The notes under the pieces were generated by a model. It did no database searches, was not told the DNA's origin, and saw only the letters and a program-made list of their open reading frames with translations. The position numbers and the translations under genes are program-made. Shown one piece after another: positions 24,374-32,551 of a stretch of DNA of 64,000 bases. The stretch is from JAAXGI01 sp965206975. Lineage in GTDB: Bacteria > Gemmatimonadota > Gemmatimonadetes > Longimicrobiales > Gaopeijiaceae. How positions within the stretch are numbered: the stretch's first letter is position 1; each line of letters begins with the position of its first letter. The stretch is taken from the NCBI GenBank assembly GCA_965206975.1, contig OZ242253.1, positions 1,922,001 to 1,986,000 on the forward strand, read 5' to 3'.

Positions 24374-25384
24374 TTACGACGGCACGGTGTCGTCGAAAGC
24401 GAACTCCCGGACACGCGTGTCGCCGTTTCGCCGAATCGTGCGGGAGCGAGCCACACGGGTGCCCTCGTTCTCCGGCAGCGGCTTCTCGCCCTTCCTCTTC
24501 CCGAGCTCCGCCACGCTGGCAAGCGACGCGAGCTTCTCGGCGCCGGAGACGGCCTCGGCATCGCCGCCATACCACTCGAACCAGGGAAAGCCCGCGTCCG
24601 TGTATTCCTTCGCCGACGGCGGGAGGGTCGGGGGCCGTTCCCCCGTGGCCGCCATCCACTGCGTGGAGTTGGCGATGCTGACGAAGCAGCGGCTCGCGTG
24701 CCGCTGGTCCCAGGCGTCCAGACCGAAGGGGTCCTCGTAGACTTCCTGCCTCATCCGGCCGCCGGGCGCGAGCCCCATCTCTTCCTGCGGTGCCGAGCAC
24801 ACGCCTGGGCCCGGGGGGGAGAAGCGGACCGCAGAGGGAGCGATGAGCCGCAGGTACCGTTCCCGCTTCATCGGGTAGGCGACGATCTGGAGCCCGCCGT
24901 GCTGGGCCGCTCCGGTCAGCTGTTCCTCGGCTGTGTACCCGTCGCCAAGCGGCATGGCGACGAACTGGCGCACCAGGCCCTTCTCCACGCAGTACCCGTC
25001 GAGCCAAGGCTGTTCGGGGAGCACGAGATAGTCCTGGGGGTCGCCGTTCAGGTGATTTACCCACCGGTCGCCGGTGAGGGCGCAGATCTTTCCGGTCGCG
25101 ATCTTCACCGCAAAGGGATAGTCGGTGCCCCCGAACGAGATCCACATCGCCTCGGCCTGGTGCATCGGCGCGATCACGCCTCCCCGCCTCTGCCACGCCT
25201 CCGGCAATCGCTCGGCGTAGTCGTCGAGATGCCGCAACGGGAAGCCTCCGAGGCCCGGCGGGAGCGGGTAGTCAAACCCGTCATCGGGGATCCGCAGGGT
25301 TCGCTGGAACTCCATCGTGCAGCGTGCCTCGGGGTGCACGTCGGGGAAACGGAACACCAGGCGGTCGTTCTCCAATGTGATCAT
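24374..25384 (-). CDS. Conserved protein of unknown function in a regulator-linked unit
   Basis: A 336-residue soluble protein with no signal peptide or membrane segment. It starts at an ATG with GAAGGAGA upstream. Distinct stretches include LVFRFPDVHPEARCTMEFQR, the tryptophan-containing VIAPMHQAEAMWISFGGTDY, LPEQPWLDGYCVEKGLVRQF, LGDGYTAEEQLTG, GLAPGGRMRQEVYEDPFGLD and WFEWYGGDAEAVSGAEKLAS. I recognise the overall sequence type as a conserved hypothetical but cannot attach a function. It starts 30 bp after the stop of the XRE regulator gene on the same strand, so they form a two-gene unit. Conserved HQ, C and H residues could mark an enzyme. Confidence 0.75.
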   Translation of the reverse strand: MITLENDRLVFRFPDVHPEARCTMEFQRTLRIPDDGFDYPLPPGLGGFPLRHLDDYAERLPEAWQRRGGVIAPMHQAEAMWISFGGTDYPFAVKIATGKICALTGDRWVNHLNGDPQDYLVLPEQPWLDGYCVEKGLVRQFVAMPLGDGYTAEEQLTGAAQHGGLQIVAYPMKRERYLRLIAPSAVRFSPPGPGVCSAPQEEMGLAPGGRMRQEVYEDPFGLDAWDQRHASRCFVSIANSTQWMAATGERPPTLPPSAKEYTDAGFPWFEWYGGDAEAVSGAEKLASLASVAELGKRKGEKPLPENEGTRVARSRTIRRNGDTRVREFAFDDTVPS

Positions 25385-25414
25385 CGAGTCTCCTTCTCCT
25401 TAGTCGTTGTCTCC

Positions 25415-25768
25415 TCACCAGTCACCGTCCCGCACCTCGCGCACCACGCGAAGAATCGCGTCGTCGGGTGCCTCCTTCAGCTGCCGGATCAGCTCCGCGA
25501 AGAGCCGGGGGCGCCTGCGGATGATCTCCTGAAGATCGCTCGAGACCTTCCCGGCCAGGGCCAGGAGCACGTCCGGATCCTCGCCGAGTTCCCGCGCCAG
25601 CCGGGAAGTCGTGGCCTCGGACGGGGGGGCGACGTCGCCCCGCTCGATCTTGCTCAGATAGGCCGGCTCGATCCCGACGCGCGACGCCACCTGGCGGAGC
25701 GAAAAGCGCCTGTCGCTCCGGCGGAGCTCCTCGCGTCGGGCACGGACGATCCGGCCAAAGTGTGTCAT
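25415..25768 (-). CDS. XRE-family transcriptional regulator
   Basis: A 117-residue protein with an N-terminal Cro/C1-type helix-turn-helix: FSLRQVASRVGIEPAYLSKI, then ERGDVAPPSEATTSRLA (about 22-58). The C-terminal helical part (LQEIIRRRPRLFAELIRQLK) is probably a dimerisation segment. The promoter spans 25769-25803. Its -10 ends only about six bases before the ATG, so the transcript would begin at or next to the start codon (leaderless). The TATACTA tandem repeats overlapping that -10 are a likely autoregulatory operator. It forms an operon with 24374-25384. Confidence 0.88.
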   Translation of the reverse strand: MTHFGRIVRARREELRRSDRRFSLRQVASRVGIEPAYLSKIERGDVAPPSEATTSRLARELGEDPDVLLALAGKVSSDLQEIIRRRPRLFAELIRQLKEAPDDAILRVVREVRDGDW

Positions 25769-25803
25769 GTATACTATATACTATACACTCCGGTGGATGT
25801 CAA
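25769..25803 (-). promoter_or_regulatory. Sigma70-type promoter and TATACTA tandem operator of the XRE gene
   Basis: On the minus strand a perfect TTGACA (25798-25803) is followed 17 bp later by TATATA (about 25775-25780), then the XRE ATG at 25768. The plus-strand sequence of 25770-25786 is a tandem TATACTA repeat. The AT-only block stands out in GC-rich DNA. It overlaps the -10 and the expected start of transcription, the usual place for a repressor site. Plus-strand TATACT boxes could also serve trpS. Confidence 0.6.
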
Positions 25804-25910
25804 CGGCGGCCGCTCCCCACGCGGAACTCGACCCGCCCGCCCCCTCCCGCTACATTGGCGGCGCCGGACCCCGCGTCCCCCCGCCGTCCCGCCCATCCAC
25901 ACCCCGATCG

Positions 25911-26927
25911 ATGGCCGACGACTCCAGGAAACCCCGCGTGTTCAGCGGCATGCAGCCCAGCGGAGAGGCGCACCTCGGCAACTACCTCGGTGCCCTCCGG
26001 CAGTGGGTCGAGCTCCAGGACGGCCACGAGTGCTACTTCTGCATCGTGGACGAGCACGCGGTCACGGGCGGGGAATACGCGACCGCGGAATTCCCGGAGA
26101 GAGTCTTCGACCTCGCGCTGAGCTACCTGGCCGTCGGGCTGGACCCGGAGCGGAGCACGATCTTCGTCCAGTCCGACGTTCCCGCCCACACGGTCCTGGC
26201 GTGGCTCCTCAACTCGGTGGCCGCGGTCGGCGAACTGGAGAGGATGACCCAGTACAAGGACAAGTCCAGGAGCCTCGAGTCCATCCCGGCGGGGCTTCTC
26301 AACTACCCCGTCCTCCAGGCGGCCGACATCCTCCTCTACCGGGCCGACCTGGTTCCGGTCGGCGAGGACCAGCTTCAGCACCTGGAGTGCTCGCGCGAGA
26401 TCGCCCGGCGGTGGAATGCCCGCTTCGGCGACTTCTTCCCGGAGCCGCAGCCCGTGCTCGGCCGGGTGGGCCGGATCCTCGGCCTCGACGCGGGCGCGAA
26501 GATGAGCAAGTCGCTCGGCAACACGGTCGGGATCCTGGCGGAGCCGGATGAGGTCTGGGCTCGGGTACGGACGGCGGTCACGGACCCGCAGCGGATCCGG
26601 CGCACGGACCCGGGCCGTCCCGAGGTCTGCAACGTCTTCAGCCTTCACGGACTCTTCACTTCGCCGGAGGAGGTGGAGGACATCGGGAGCCAGTGCCGGG
26701 GCGCGACCCGGGGGTGCGTGGATTGCAAGCGGATCCTCGCCGACCGGATCTCCGAGCACTTCGGGGAGGCGCGGGCGCGGGCGCGGGATCTCAAGGCCCA
26801 TCCGAAGCGGATCCTCGAGATCCTCGACGCCGGGGCCGAGCGTGCGCGAAGGGAGGCCGGGGAGACGCTGGCCGAGGTCCGGGACCGGATGGGGATGGCC
26901 TGGCGGGGCCTCCCGGGGCTCTCGTAG
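25911..26927 (+). CDS. trpS: Tryptophanyl-tRNA synthetase
   Basis: A 338-residue class I synthetase charging tRNA-Trp. I start it at the ATG at 25911, giving MADDSRKPRVFSGMQPSGEA, which matches the family N-terminus. The upstream in-frame extension is Pro/Ala-rich and unlike TrpRS. The HIGH-type signature is PSGEAHLGN (16-24), followed by DEHAVT, LNYPVLQAADILLYRADLVP and VGEDQLQHLE. The KMSKS loop reads GAKMSKSLGN. The C-terminal anticodon region contains CKRILADRISEHF. It is followed after two bases by the DapA-family gene, suggesting co-transcription. Length is normal for bacterial TrpRS. Confidence 0.96.
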   Translation: MADDSRKPRVFSGMQPSGEAHLGNYLGALRQWVELQDGHECYFCIVDEHAVTGGEYATAEFPERVFDLALSYLAVGLDPERSTIFVQSDVPAHTVLAWLLNSVAAVGELERMTQYKDKSRSLESIPAGLLNYPVLQAADILLYRADLVPVGEDQLQHLECSREIARRWNARFGDFFPEPQPVLGRVGRILGLDAGAKMSKSLGNTVGILAEPDEVWARVRTAVTDPQRIRRTDPGRPEVCNVFSLHGLFTSPEEVEDIGSQCRGATRGCVDCKRILADRISEHFGEARARARDLKAHPKRILEILDAGAERARREAGETLAEVRDRMGMAWRGLPGLS

Positions 26928-26929
26928 GG

Positions 26930-27904
26930 ATGCCGGCCGCGACGGAGGAGGAGGCCGTGAGGGGGGGGGTGCGGAGCGCCGAATCCGTGGCCCTCGCCCT
27001 CGCCGGTGTCTTCGTCCCCGCGACGAGCCCCTTCGATCCGGTGACGGGCGACCTCGACCTGGTTTCCCTCCGGGCGAATCTGAGGCGCGTCCTCTCCGCT
27101 CCCGTGCAGGGGCTCGTGATCGGGGGGACGACGGGCGAGGCGCTCCTCCTCACCGGGGAGGAGCGGAGGGCGGCGCTCGAGGCGGCGGCGGAGCTCCTCG
27201 GCGACGAGCGGCTTCTCATCGCCGGGACGGGGGCCGAGTCCACGCGCGAGACGGTCCGCCTGAGCGTCGAGGCGGCGGCGGCGGGGGCGGACGCGGTTCT
27301 CGTCCAGCCCCCCGCCTACTACCGGAACGCGATGAGTGACCGGCTCCTCGCGCTTCACTACCGGGCGGTCGCCGAGGCATCTCCTCTCCCCGTCATCCTG
27401 TATCAGGCCCCCCTCACGTGCAGCACGCTCGAGCTCTCGACGCCGCTCGTCGCCGGGCTCTCCGAACATCCGGGGATCATCGGCATCAAGGACTCCCGCG
27501 GGAAACTCCCTGCGCTCGGCGAGCACCTCGGCGCGGTGGCGGAGGGGTTTCGGGTCCTCGTCGGGAATGGAGCGAAGCTCTATGCGGCGCTCGAGATGGG
27601 CGCGGCCGGCGGGATCCTCGGCATCTCGAACGTCGTTCCGGCGGAGGCGGCCGAGATCTACCGCTGCCAGAGCGAGGGGCGCCCGGCGGAGGCGGGCTGG
27701 ATCCAAGAGCGGATCGCGCCGCTCCACAACGAGATCGTGGGCGGTCTCGGGGTCCCGGGCGTGAAGGCGGCGCTCGACCTCGTGGGGGCCGCGGGCGGGG
27801 CGCCCCGCCCCCCCCTCGCACCCGCGGACGCCCGTGCGGTTGGGAAGATCCGGGAGCTCCTCGAGGACGCCGGTTTTCTTGACACAGGGATGGCTCCGGC
27901 GTAG
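26930..27904 (+). CDS. DapA-family aldolase (dihydrodipicolinate synthase / 4-hydroxy-2-oxoglutarate aldolase type)
   Basis: A 324-residue TIM-barrel class I aldolase starting two bases after trpS. The family signature GLVIGGTTGEALLLTGEER replaces the usual GTTGE(S/A)..L. AGADAVLVQPPAYYRNAMSD is the second block. The Schiff-base lysine is in GIIGIKDSRG, and the catalytic tyrosine is in VILYQAPLTCS, where DapA usually has YN-P. Together with the C-terminal KAALDL segment, this favours a HOGA-like or related aldolase over true DapA, though lysine biosynthesis is not excluded. A Rho-independent terminator follows at once (27932-27958), closing the transcription unit. Confidence 0.85.
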   Translation: MPAATEEEAVRGGVRSAESVALALAGVFVPATSPFDPVTGDLDLVSLRANLRRVLSAPVQGLVIGGTTGEALLLTGEERRAALEAAAELLGDERLLIAGTGAESTRETVRLSVEAAAAGADAVLVQPPAYYRNAMSDRLLALHYRAVAEASPLPVILYQAPLTCSTLELSTPLVAGLSEHPGIIGIKDSRGKLPALGEHLGAVAEGFRVLVGNGAKLYAALEMGAAGGILGISNVVPAEAAEIYRCQSEGRPAEAGWIQERIAPLHNEIVGGLGVPGVKAALDLVGAAGGAPRPPLAPADARAVGKIRELLEDAGFLDTGMAPA

Positions 27905-27931
27905 CTTCCCTCCAAGGATCCACTGACGAAG

Positions 27932-27958
27932 AGCCCATCCCCCGGGAGGGCTTTTTTT
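27932..27958 (+). terminator. Rho-independent terminator
   Basis: An AGCCC...GGGCT-type stem around a GC-rich centre (TCCCCCGGGA) is followed by seven Ts. It lies 28 bp after the DapA-family stop codon and before purA. Confidence 0.85.
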
Positions 27959-27975
27959 ACGCCCATAGGCGAAGG

Positions 27976-29340
27976 ATGAGGGGCACGCCGCCTCCCGTGC
28001 GGGTGCGGCAAAGCGGCCTCGGATTCGCAGGAGTGAGCCAGCGAGTGCGCGAGGGAAACGGTGGGGGCTGGTGCCAGGTCGTGGTCGGGTGCCAGTGGGG
28101 CGATGAGGGGAAGGGGAAGGTCGTCGACGTCCTCGCCGAGGGCGTCGACGTCGTGGCCCGCTACCAGGGCGGCGCGAACGCCGGGCACACCGTCCACGTG
28201 GCCGAGCGCGAGTTTATCCTCCATCAGATCCCGTCGGGGATCCTCCACCCCGGGAAGCGCTGCCTTCTCGGGAACGGCCTCGTCCTCGACCCCGTGCAGT
28301 TCTTCGAGGAGTACGACGCGCTCCACGACCGCGGGATCGAGGTGGAGGGTCGGGTCGGGGTGAGCTGGCGTGCCCACCTCCTCCTCCCGTACCACCGCCT
28401 CCTCGACCGGGTCTCCGAGGACCGGGCCGAGGAGAAGATCGGGACGACGGGCCGGGGGATCGGCCCCGCCTACGAGGAGAAGGTCGGGCGCCGGGGGATC
28501 CGGGTCGTGGACGTGGGGGAGCGGGAGCGCTTCGAGGCGCTCCTCGAGGAGGGGATGAAGCGGACCCGCCGCCGCCTCGAGGTGATGGGCCACAACGGCA
28601 CGTGCGAGCTCGCCGGGGAGATCGAGCGCTGCCGCGAGCTCCGGGAGCGCCTCCTCGCCCTCGCGACGGACACGGGGCGGGAGGTGGTCGACCACCTCTC
28701 CCGGGGGCGCCGGGTCCTCCTCGAGGGGGCGCAGGGGACGGCGCTCGATATCGACCACGGGACGTATCCCTTCGTCACCTCCTCGAATACGACGGCGGCA
28801 GGGGCGGCCACCGGGATCGGGATCGGCCCGACGCGCCTCGACTCCGTCCTCGGTGTCGTCAAGGCGTATACCACGCGGGTCGGAAACGGCCCCTTTCCGA
28901 CGGAATTCGGTCCGGAGATGGGGGAGCGCATGAGAGCGCTCGGGGGCGAGTTCGGCGCGACGACCGGGCGGCCCCGCCGGTGCGGGTGGTTCGACTCGGT
29001 GATCGTCCGTCACGCGGGCCGGGTGAACGGGCTCACCGGGCTCGCGATCACGAAGCTCGACGTCTTGGACTCCCTCCCTGAGCTCAGGCTTGCGACGCGC
29101 TACCGCCTCCCGGACGGGGAGACCGAGGACTTCCCCCCCTGTACACGCGTGCTCGAGGGGGCGGAGCCCGTCTACGAGACGCTCCCCGGGTGGGAGCGGC
29201 CGACATCGGGGGCGCGCCGCCTCTCGGAGCTCCCGTCCGAGGCGCGCCGCTACCTCGAGCGCATCGAGGAGCTCGTCGAGGCGCCCGTCGAGATGGTCTC
29301 TGTCGGGAGCCGCAGGCGAGAGGTGATCCAGCTGGCCTGA
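27976..29340 (+). CDS. purA: Adenylosuccinate synthetase
   Basis: Converts IMP + aspartate + GTP to adenylosuccinate. Family landmarks are VVVGCQWGDEGKGKVVDVL, RYQGGANAGHTV, EKIGTTGRGIGPAYEEK, LLEGAQGTALDIDHGTYPFV, SSNTTAAGAATGIGIGP, VKAYTTRVGNGPFPTE, FGATTGRPRRCGWFD and LTGLAITKLDVLD. Length (up to 454) is slightly long because the ATG at 27976 adds about 30 residues to the usual start. GTG codons at 28033 or 28045 would give a typical N-terminus, and I cannot decide between them. It begins a new unit after the terminator and is followed by ffh 66 bp later. Confidence 0.96.
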   Translation: MRGTPPPVRVRQSGLGFAGVSQRVREGNGGGWCQVVVGCQWGDEGKGKVVDVLAEGVDVVARYQGGANAGHTVHVAEREFILHQIPSGILHPGKRCLLGNGLVLDPVQFFEEYDALHDRGIEVEGRVGVSWRAHLLLPYHRLLDRVSEDRAEEKIGTTGRGIGPAYEEKVGRRGIRVVDVGERERFEALLEEGMKRTRRRLEVMGHNGTCELAGEIERCRELRERLLALATDTGREVVDHLSRGRRVLLEGAQGTALDIDHGTYPFVTSSNTTAAGAATGIGIGPTRLDSVLGVVKAYTTRVGNGPFPTEFGPEMGERMRALGGEFGATTGRPRRCGWFDSVIVRHAGRVNGLTGLAITKLDVLDSLPELRLATRYRLPDGETEDFPPCTRVLEGAEPVYETLPGWERPTSGARRLSELPSEARRYLERIEELVEAPVEMVSVGSRRREVIQLA

Positions 29341-29406
29341 CGGCCGGGGATCCTCCTTCACATGACATGCCCGTATCCCGCGATTACTTGGTCCGCCCGG
29401 AATTCG

Positions 29407-30735
29407 ATGTTCGATGAGCTGAGCGGGAAGCTCGACGCGGTCCTTGGCCGCTTCCGCCAGCGGGGCCTCCTCACGGAGCCGATGGTCCGGGAGGGGCTCC
29501 GGGCGGTCCGGCGCGTCCTCCTCGAGGCGGACGTCCACTTCCGTGTGACGCGGGAGTTCGTCCGGCGGGTCGAGGAGCGGGCGCTCGGGGCGGCCGTCCT
29601 GAAGGGCGTCTCTCCGGGCCAGCAGATCGTCAAGATCGTGCACGACGAGCTGGCGACCCTCGTCGGGGAGGAGGCTGCCGAGCTCCGGTGGTCGCCGGCC
29701 CCGCCGACCGTCGTCCTCGTCGTTGGGCTCCAAGGCTCGGGGAAGACGACGACGGCCGCGAAGCTGGCCCGGCGCTTCCGGAAGGAGGGGCGGGAGCCGA
29801 TGCTTGCCGCCTGCGACCTTCAGCGCCCCGCCGCCACCGAGCAGCTCGAGACGCTCGGCGGGCGGATCGGCGTCGAGGTCTTCGCCGGGGAGCCGGGTGG
29901 GGATCCGGTGGCTCTCGCCGCCCGGGCGCTCTCGGCCGCGCGGGAGGGGGGGAAGGCCGCGCTCATCGTCGATACGGCGGGGCGGCTTCAGATCGACGAG
30001 CCGCTGATGGAGGAGCTCGGCCGCTTCAAGGCGGAGCTTGCTCCGCACGAGATCCTCCTCGTCGCGGACGCGATGACGGGCCAGGAGGCGGTCCGGATCG
30101 CCGAGGGGTTCGACGAGGCGCTCGGCCTCACCGGGATCGTCCTCACGAAGATGGACGGGGACGCGAGGGGCGGGGCGGCCCTCTCGATCCGGCAGGTCGT
30201 CGGGAAGCCGATCAAGTTCGTCGGGGTCGGGGAGGGGACGGGGGACCTCGACTGGGTGGACCCGAGGCGGCTCGCCGGGAGGATCCTTCAGCAGGGCGAC
30301 GTGGTGGGGCTCGTCGAGCGTGCGGCGGAAGCGGTGGAGGGGAGGGGCTCTGCGGAACTCGAGGGGAAGGTGCTCGGCGAGGGGAAGTTTACCCTCGAGG
30401 ACTTCCTCACCGCCCTCAGGCAGATCCAGCGCATGGGTCCGCTCGAGCACCTCGTGAAGCTCGTCCCGGGGGTGGGGGGGAAGCTTCCGACGCGTGCGGC
30501 GGACCCGAGGCGGATGAAGTACATGGAGGCGATCGTCCTCTCGATGACGCTCGAGGAGCGCCGGCGCCCGGAGGTGATCGGCGCCTCCCGGCGGCGGCGG
30601 ATCGCCCGGGGGAGCGGTCGTCCGGTATCGGAGGTGAACCGGCTCCTCAAGTCGTTTCGGGAGATGAGGAAGGCGATGAAGTTGATGAGGGGGATGGCAG
30701 GCCCGATGGGCGCGGCGGGGGCGAGGATCCCCTGA
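29407..30735 (+). CDS. ffh: Signal recognition particle protein Ffh
   Basis: A 442-residue SRP GTPase with the N domain (MFDELSGKLDAVLGRFRQRG), the G domain (Walker A GLQGSGKTTTAAKLA, LLAACDLQRPAATEQL-like motif, DTAGRLQIDE, LTKMDGDARGGAALSI) and the methionine-rich M domain (YMEAIVLSMTLEERRRPEVI, ending MKLMRGMAGPMG). It targets nascent membrane proteins with 4.5S RNA and FtsY. The start at 29407 is chosen by homology. An upstream in-frame ATG adds a non-homologous peptide. rpsP follows, as in many bacteria. Confidence 0.96.
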   Translation: MFDELSGKLDAVLGRFRQRGLLTEPMVREGLRAVRRVLLEADVHFRVTREFVRRVEERALGAAVLKGVSPGQQIVKIVHDELATLVGEEAAELRWSPAPPTVVLVVGLQGSGKTTTAAKLARRFRKEGREPMLAACDLQRPAATEQLETLGGRIGVEVFAGEPGGDPVALAARALSAAREGGKAALIVDTAGRLQIDEPLMEELGRFKAELAPHEILLVADAMTGQEAVRIAEGFDEALGLTGIVLTKMDGDARGGAALSIRQVVGKPIKFVGVGEGTGDLDWVDPRRLAGRILQQGDVVGLVERAAEAVEGRGSAELEGKVLGEGKFTLEDFLTALRQIQRMGPLEHLVKLVPGVGGKLPTRAADPRRMKYMEAIVLSMTLEERRRPEVIGASRRRRIARGSGRPVSEVNRLLKSFREMRKAMKLMRGMAGPMGAAGARIP

Positions 30736-30826
30736 CGCCGCGAGGTCCCCGCCCGGATCGGGAGCGCAGAGATCGGACGTCCGCCGCGGGCGGGCACCAA
30801 TGAAGCCTAGGAGGGAGTAGAGAAAG

Positions 30827-31201
30827 ATGGCCGTCAGCATCCGTCTCCGGCGCATGGGCCGGAAGAAGAAGCCCCATTACCGGGTCGTGGTCGCGGACCG
30901 GCTGAGCCCCCGGGACGGGCGGTTCATCGAGAGCATCGGCTACTACAAGCCCCTGACCGAGCCGGCCCGGCTCGTCCTCGATCTCGAGAGGGTCGACTAC
31001 TGGCTCGGCGTCGGCGCGGAGCCGACGGGCACGGTCCGTGGGCTCATCTTGAGGGCGCGGAAGGGGGGCGACAGGCAGGTCATCCTCGGCGAGCCGGAGC
31101 GGGGGGCCGAGAAGGCCCAGAGGTTGGAGGCGCTCGCCGACAAGCGTCAGGCCCAGGCGGAGGCAGACGCTCCTGCTGAGGGAGAGGACGACGGTGAGTG
31201 A
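30827..31201 (+). CDS. rpsP: 30S ribosomal protein S16
   Basis: A 124-residue S16. MAVSIRLRRMGRKKKPHYRV followed by VVADRLSPRDGRFIESIGYY is unmistakable. The core (about 80 residues) carries a charged Ala/Glu-rich C-terminal extension (EKAQRLEALADKRQAQAEAD...). A strong AGGAGG precedes the ATG. It sits between ffh and rimM in the classic rpsP-rimM-trmD order. The small KH-domain protein gene often found between rpsP and rimM is absent. Confidence 0.97.
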   Translation: MAVSIRLRRMGRKKKPHYRVVVADRLSPRDGRFIESIGYYKPLTEPARLVLDLERVDYWLGVGAEPTGTVRGLILRARKGGDRQVILGEPERGAEKAQRLEALADKRQAQAEADAPAEGEDDGE

Positions 31202-31244
31202 GGGACAGCCGGAGTCCGGGTTCCGAGACTGAGGCGGGCTCTCC

Positions 31245-31820
31245 GTGGGGGACGCGCGGCGGGTGGAGGAGGTGGACGTGGCGGGCACGGGTCCCGAGTT
31301 CGTCGTCGTCGGGCGCGTGGGGAGGCCGCACGGGGTAGGGGGCGAGCTCTTCGTCCGCTCCTTGACGGACCGGCCGGAGGGTGCGTTCGGGCCCGGTTCC
31401 ACCCTCTTTCTCGAAGACGTGGGGGGAAATCGTCCCGACCCCGGGGCGCCGCCCCTCCGGATCGCGAGAAGCCGCCCGCACCGGGAGGGGTTCCTCATCT
31501 GGTTCGATGGGCTCGGGGACCGGGATCGGGCCGGGGCGCTCCGGGGCCGCTATCTCCTTCGCCCCTTCTCCGAGACCGATCCCCTCGAGGAGGGGGAGGT
31601 CTTCCACCATCAGCTCCTCGGTCTCTCCGTCGTCACGACGGAGGGCCTCGAGGTGGGGCGGATCCGCGAGGTGTACGACGTGCGTCCGGCGATACTCCTT
31701 GAGGTCGAGGGCGAGGCCGGGAAGCACCTCATCCCGTTCACCGAGGACTTCCTGGTCGCCCTGAGCCTGGACGAGGGTACGCTCGTGATCGATCCTCCGG
31801 AGGGGCTGCTGGATCTCTAG
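31245..31820 (+). CDS. rimM: 16S rRNA processing protein RimM
   Basis: A 191-residue protein starting at GTG 31245. The RimM N-terminal beta-barrel reads FVVVGRVGRPHGVGGELFVR and FEGL-type WFDGLGDRDRAGALRGRYLL. The PRC-barrel half is EGEVFHHQLLGLSVVTTEGL, VGRIREVYDVRPAILLEV and HLIPFTEDFLVAL. RimM binds ribosomal protein S19 and assists 30S head maturation. It is 44 bp after rpsP and 38 bp before trmD, consistent with one operon. Confidence 0.93.
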   Translation: MGDARRVEEVDVAGTGPEFVVVGRVGRPHGVGGELFVRSLTDRPEGAFGPGSTLFLEDVGGNRPDPGAPPLRIARSRPHREGFLIWFDGLGDRDRAGALRGRYLLRPFSETDPLEEGEVFHHQLLGLSVVTTEGLEVGRIREVYDVRPAILLEVEGEAGKHLIPFTEDFLVALSLDEGTLVIDPPEGLLDL

Positions 31821-31858
31821 GCGGCGGCCTCCGGGGGTGTCCGAAGGGAGGGGGCAGG

Positions 31859-32551
31859 GTGCGGATTAACTTCGTAACGATATTCCCCGAGTTCTTCGGG
31901 GAGGCCCTCTCCTTCGGGATCCCGGCGCGCGCGCGGGCGAAGGAGCTTGTCGACTACCGTCCCGTCGATCTGAGGGAGTTCACCGCCGACCGCCACCGCA
32001 CCGTGGACGACCTCCCCTACGGCGGCGGGGCGGGGATGGTGATGAAGCCGGAGCCGTTCTTCCGTGCCGTCGAGGCGGCGCGGACCGCCGGGCCCGTCCT
32101 CCTCCTCTCCGCACGCGGCCGGGTCTTCTCCCAGGCCGATGCGCGCCGGTACGCCGTGGAGCCGGAGCTCACCCTCCTCTGCGGACACTACAAGGACGTG
32201 GACGAGCGGGTGGCCGAGCACCTCGCGACGGAAGAGCTCTCCCTCGGCGACTTCGTCCTGTCGGGCGGGGAGGCGGCGGCGGTCTGCGTGGCGGACGCGG
32301 TCGTCCGCCTCCTCCCCGGGGCGCTCGGCGACCACGAATCCGCCTCGACGGACTCCTTCTACGACGCGCCGCTCCTCGGCGCGCCCTCCTGGACCCGCCC
32401 CCCGGAGTACCGGGGGCACCGGGTGCCGGAGGTCCTCCTCTCCGGGGATCACGCCCGGATCGAGGCGTTCCGGGGGGAAGAGGCCGGGCGCCTCACGCGG
32501 GAGAGGCGGCCGGATCTCTGGAAGCGCTGGCGGGCGGAAGAGGAGGAGTGA
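31859..32551 (+). CDS. trmD: tRNA (guanine-N1-)-methyltransferase TrmD
   Basis: A 230-residue SPOUT-fold enzyme methylating G37 of tRNAs. It starts at a GTG (31859). It has the signature INFVTIFPEFFGEALSFGI, DDLPYGGGAGMVMKPEPFF and LLCGHYKDVDERVAEHL, with the knot motif ELSLGDFVLSGGEAAAVCVA and SFYDAPLLGAPSWTRPPEYR (usual LLEYPQYTRP replaced). All catalytic landmarks are present. Normally rplS follows directly. Here about 1.1 kb of apparently non-coding or decayed DNA separates them. Confidence 0.95.
   Translation: MRINFVTIFPEFFGEALSFGIPARARAKELVDYRPVDLREFTADRHRTVDDLPYGGGAGMVMKPEPFFRAVEAARTAGPVLLLSARGRVFSQADARRYAVEPELTLLCGHYKDVDERVAEHLATEELSLGDFVLSGGEAAAVCVADAVVRLLPGALGDHESASTDSFYDAPLLGAPSWTRPPEYRGHRVPEVLLSGDHARIEAFRGEEAGRLTRERRPDLWKRWRAEEEE

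Noticed and set aside
26930..27904. Calling the aldolase dapA outright
   Set aside because: The Tyr-containing motif is YQAP rather than the usual YN-P and the Gly motif is slightly unusual, so another DapA-family aldolase is equally likely.
27658..30855. Very long minus-strand open frame (about 1065 codons) across the DapA-family, purA, ffh and rpsP genes
   Set aside because: It is antisense to four well-supported genes. Its residue make-up (Arg/Pro/Leu/Gly/His-rich) is that of a high-GC shadow frame, and it shows no domain.
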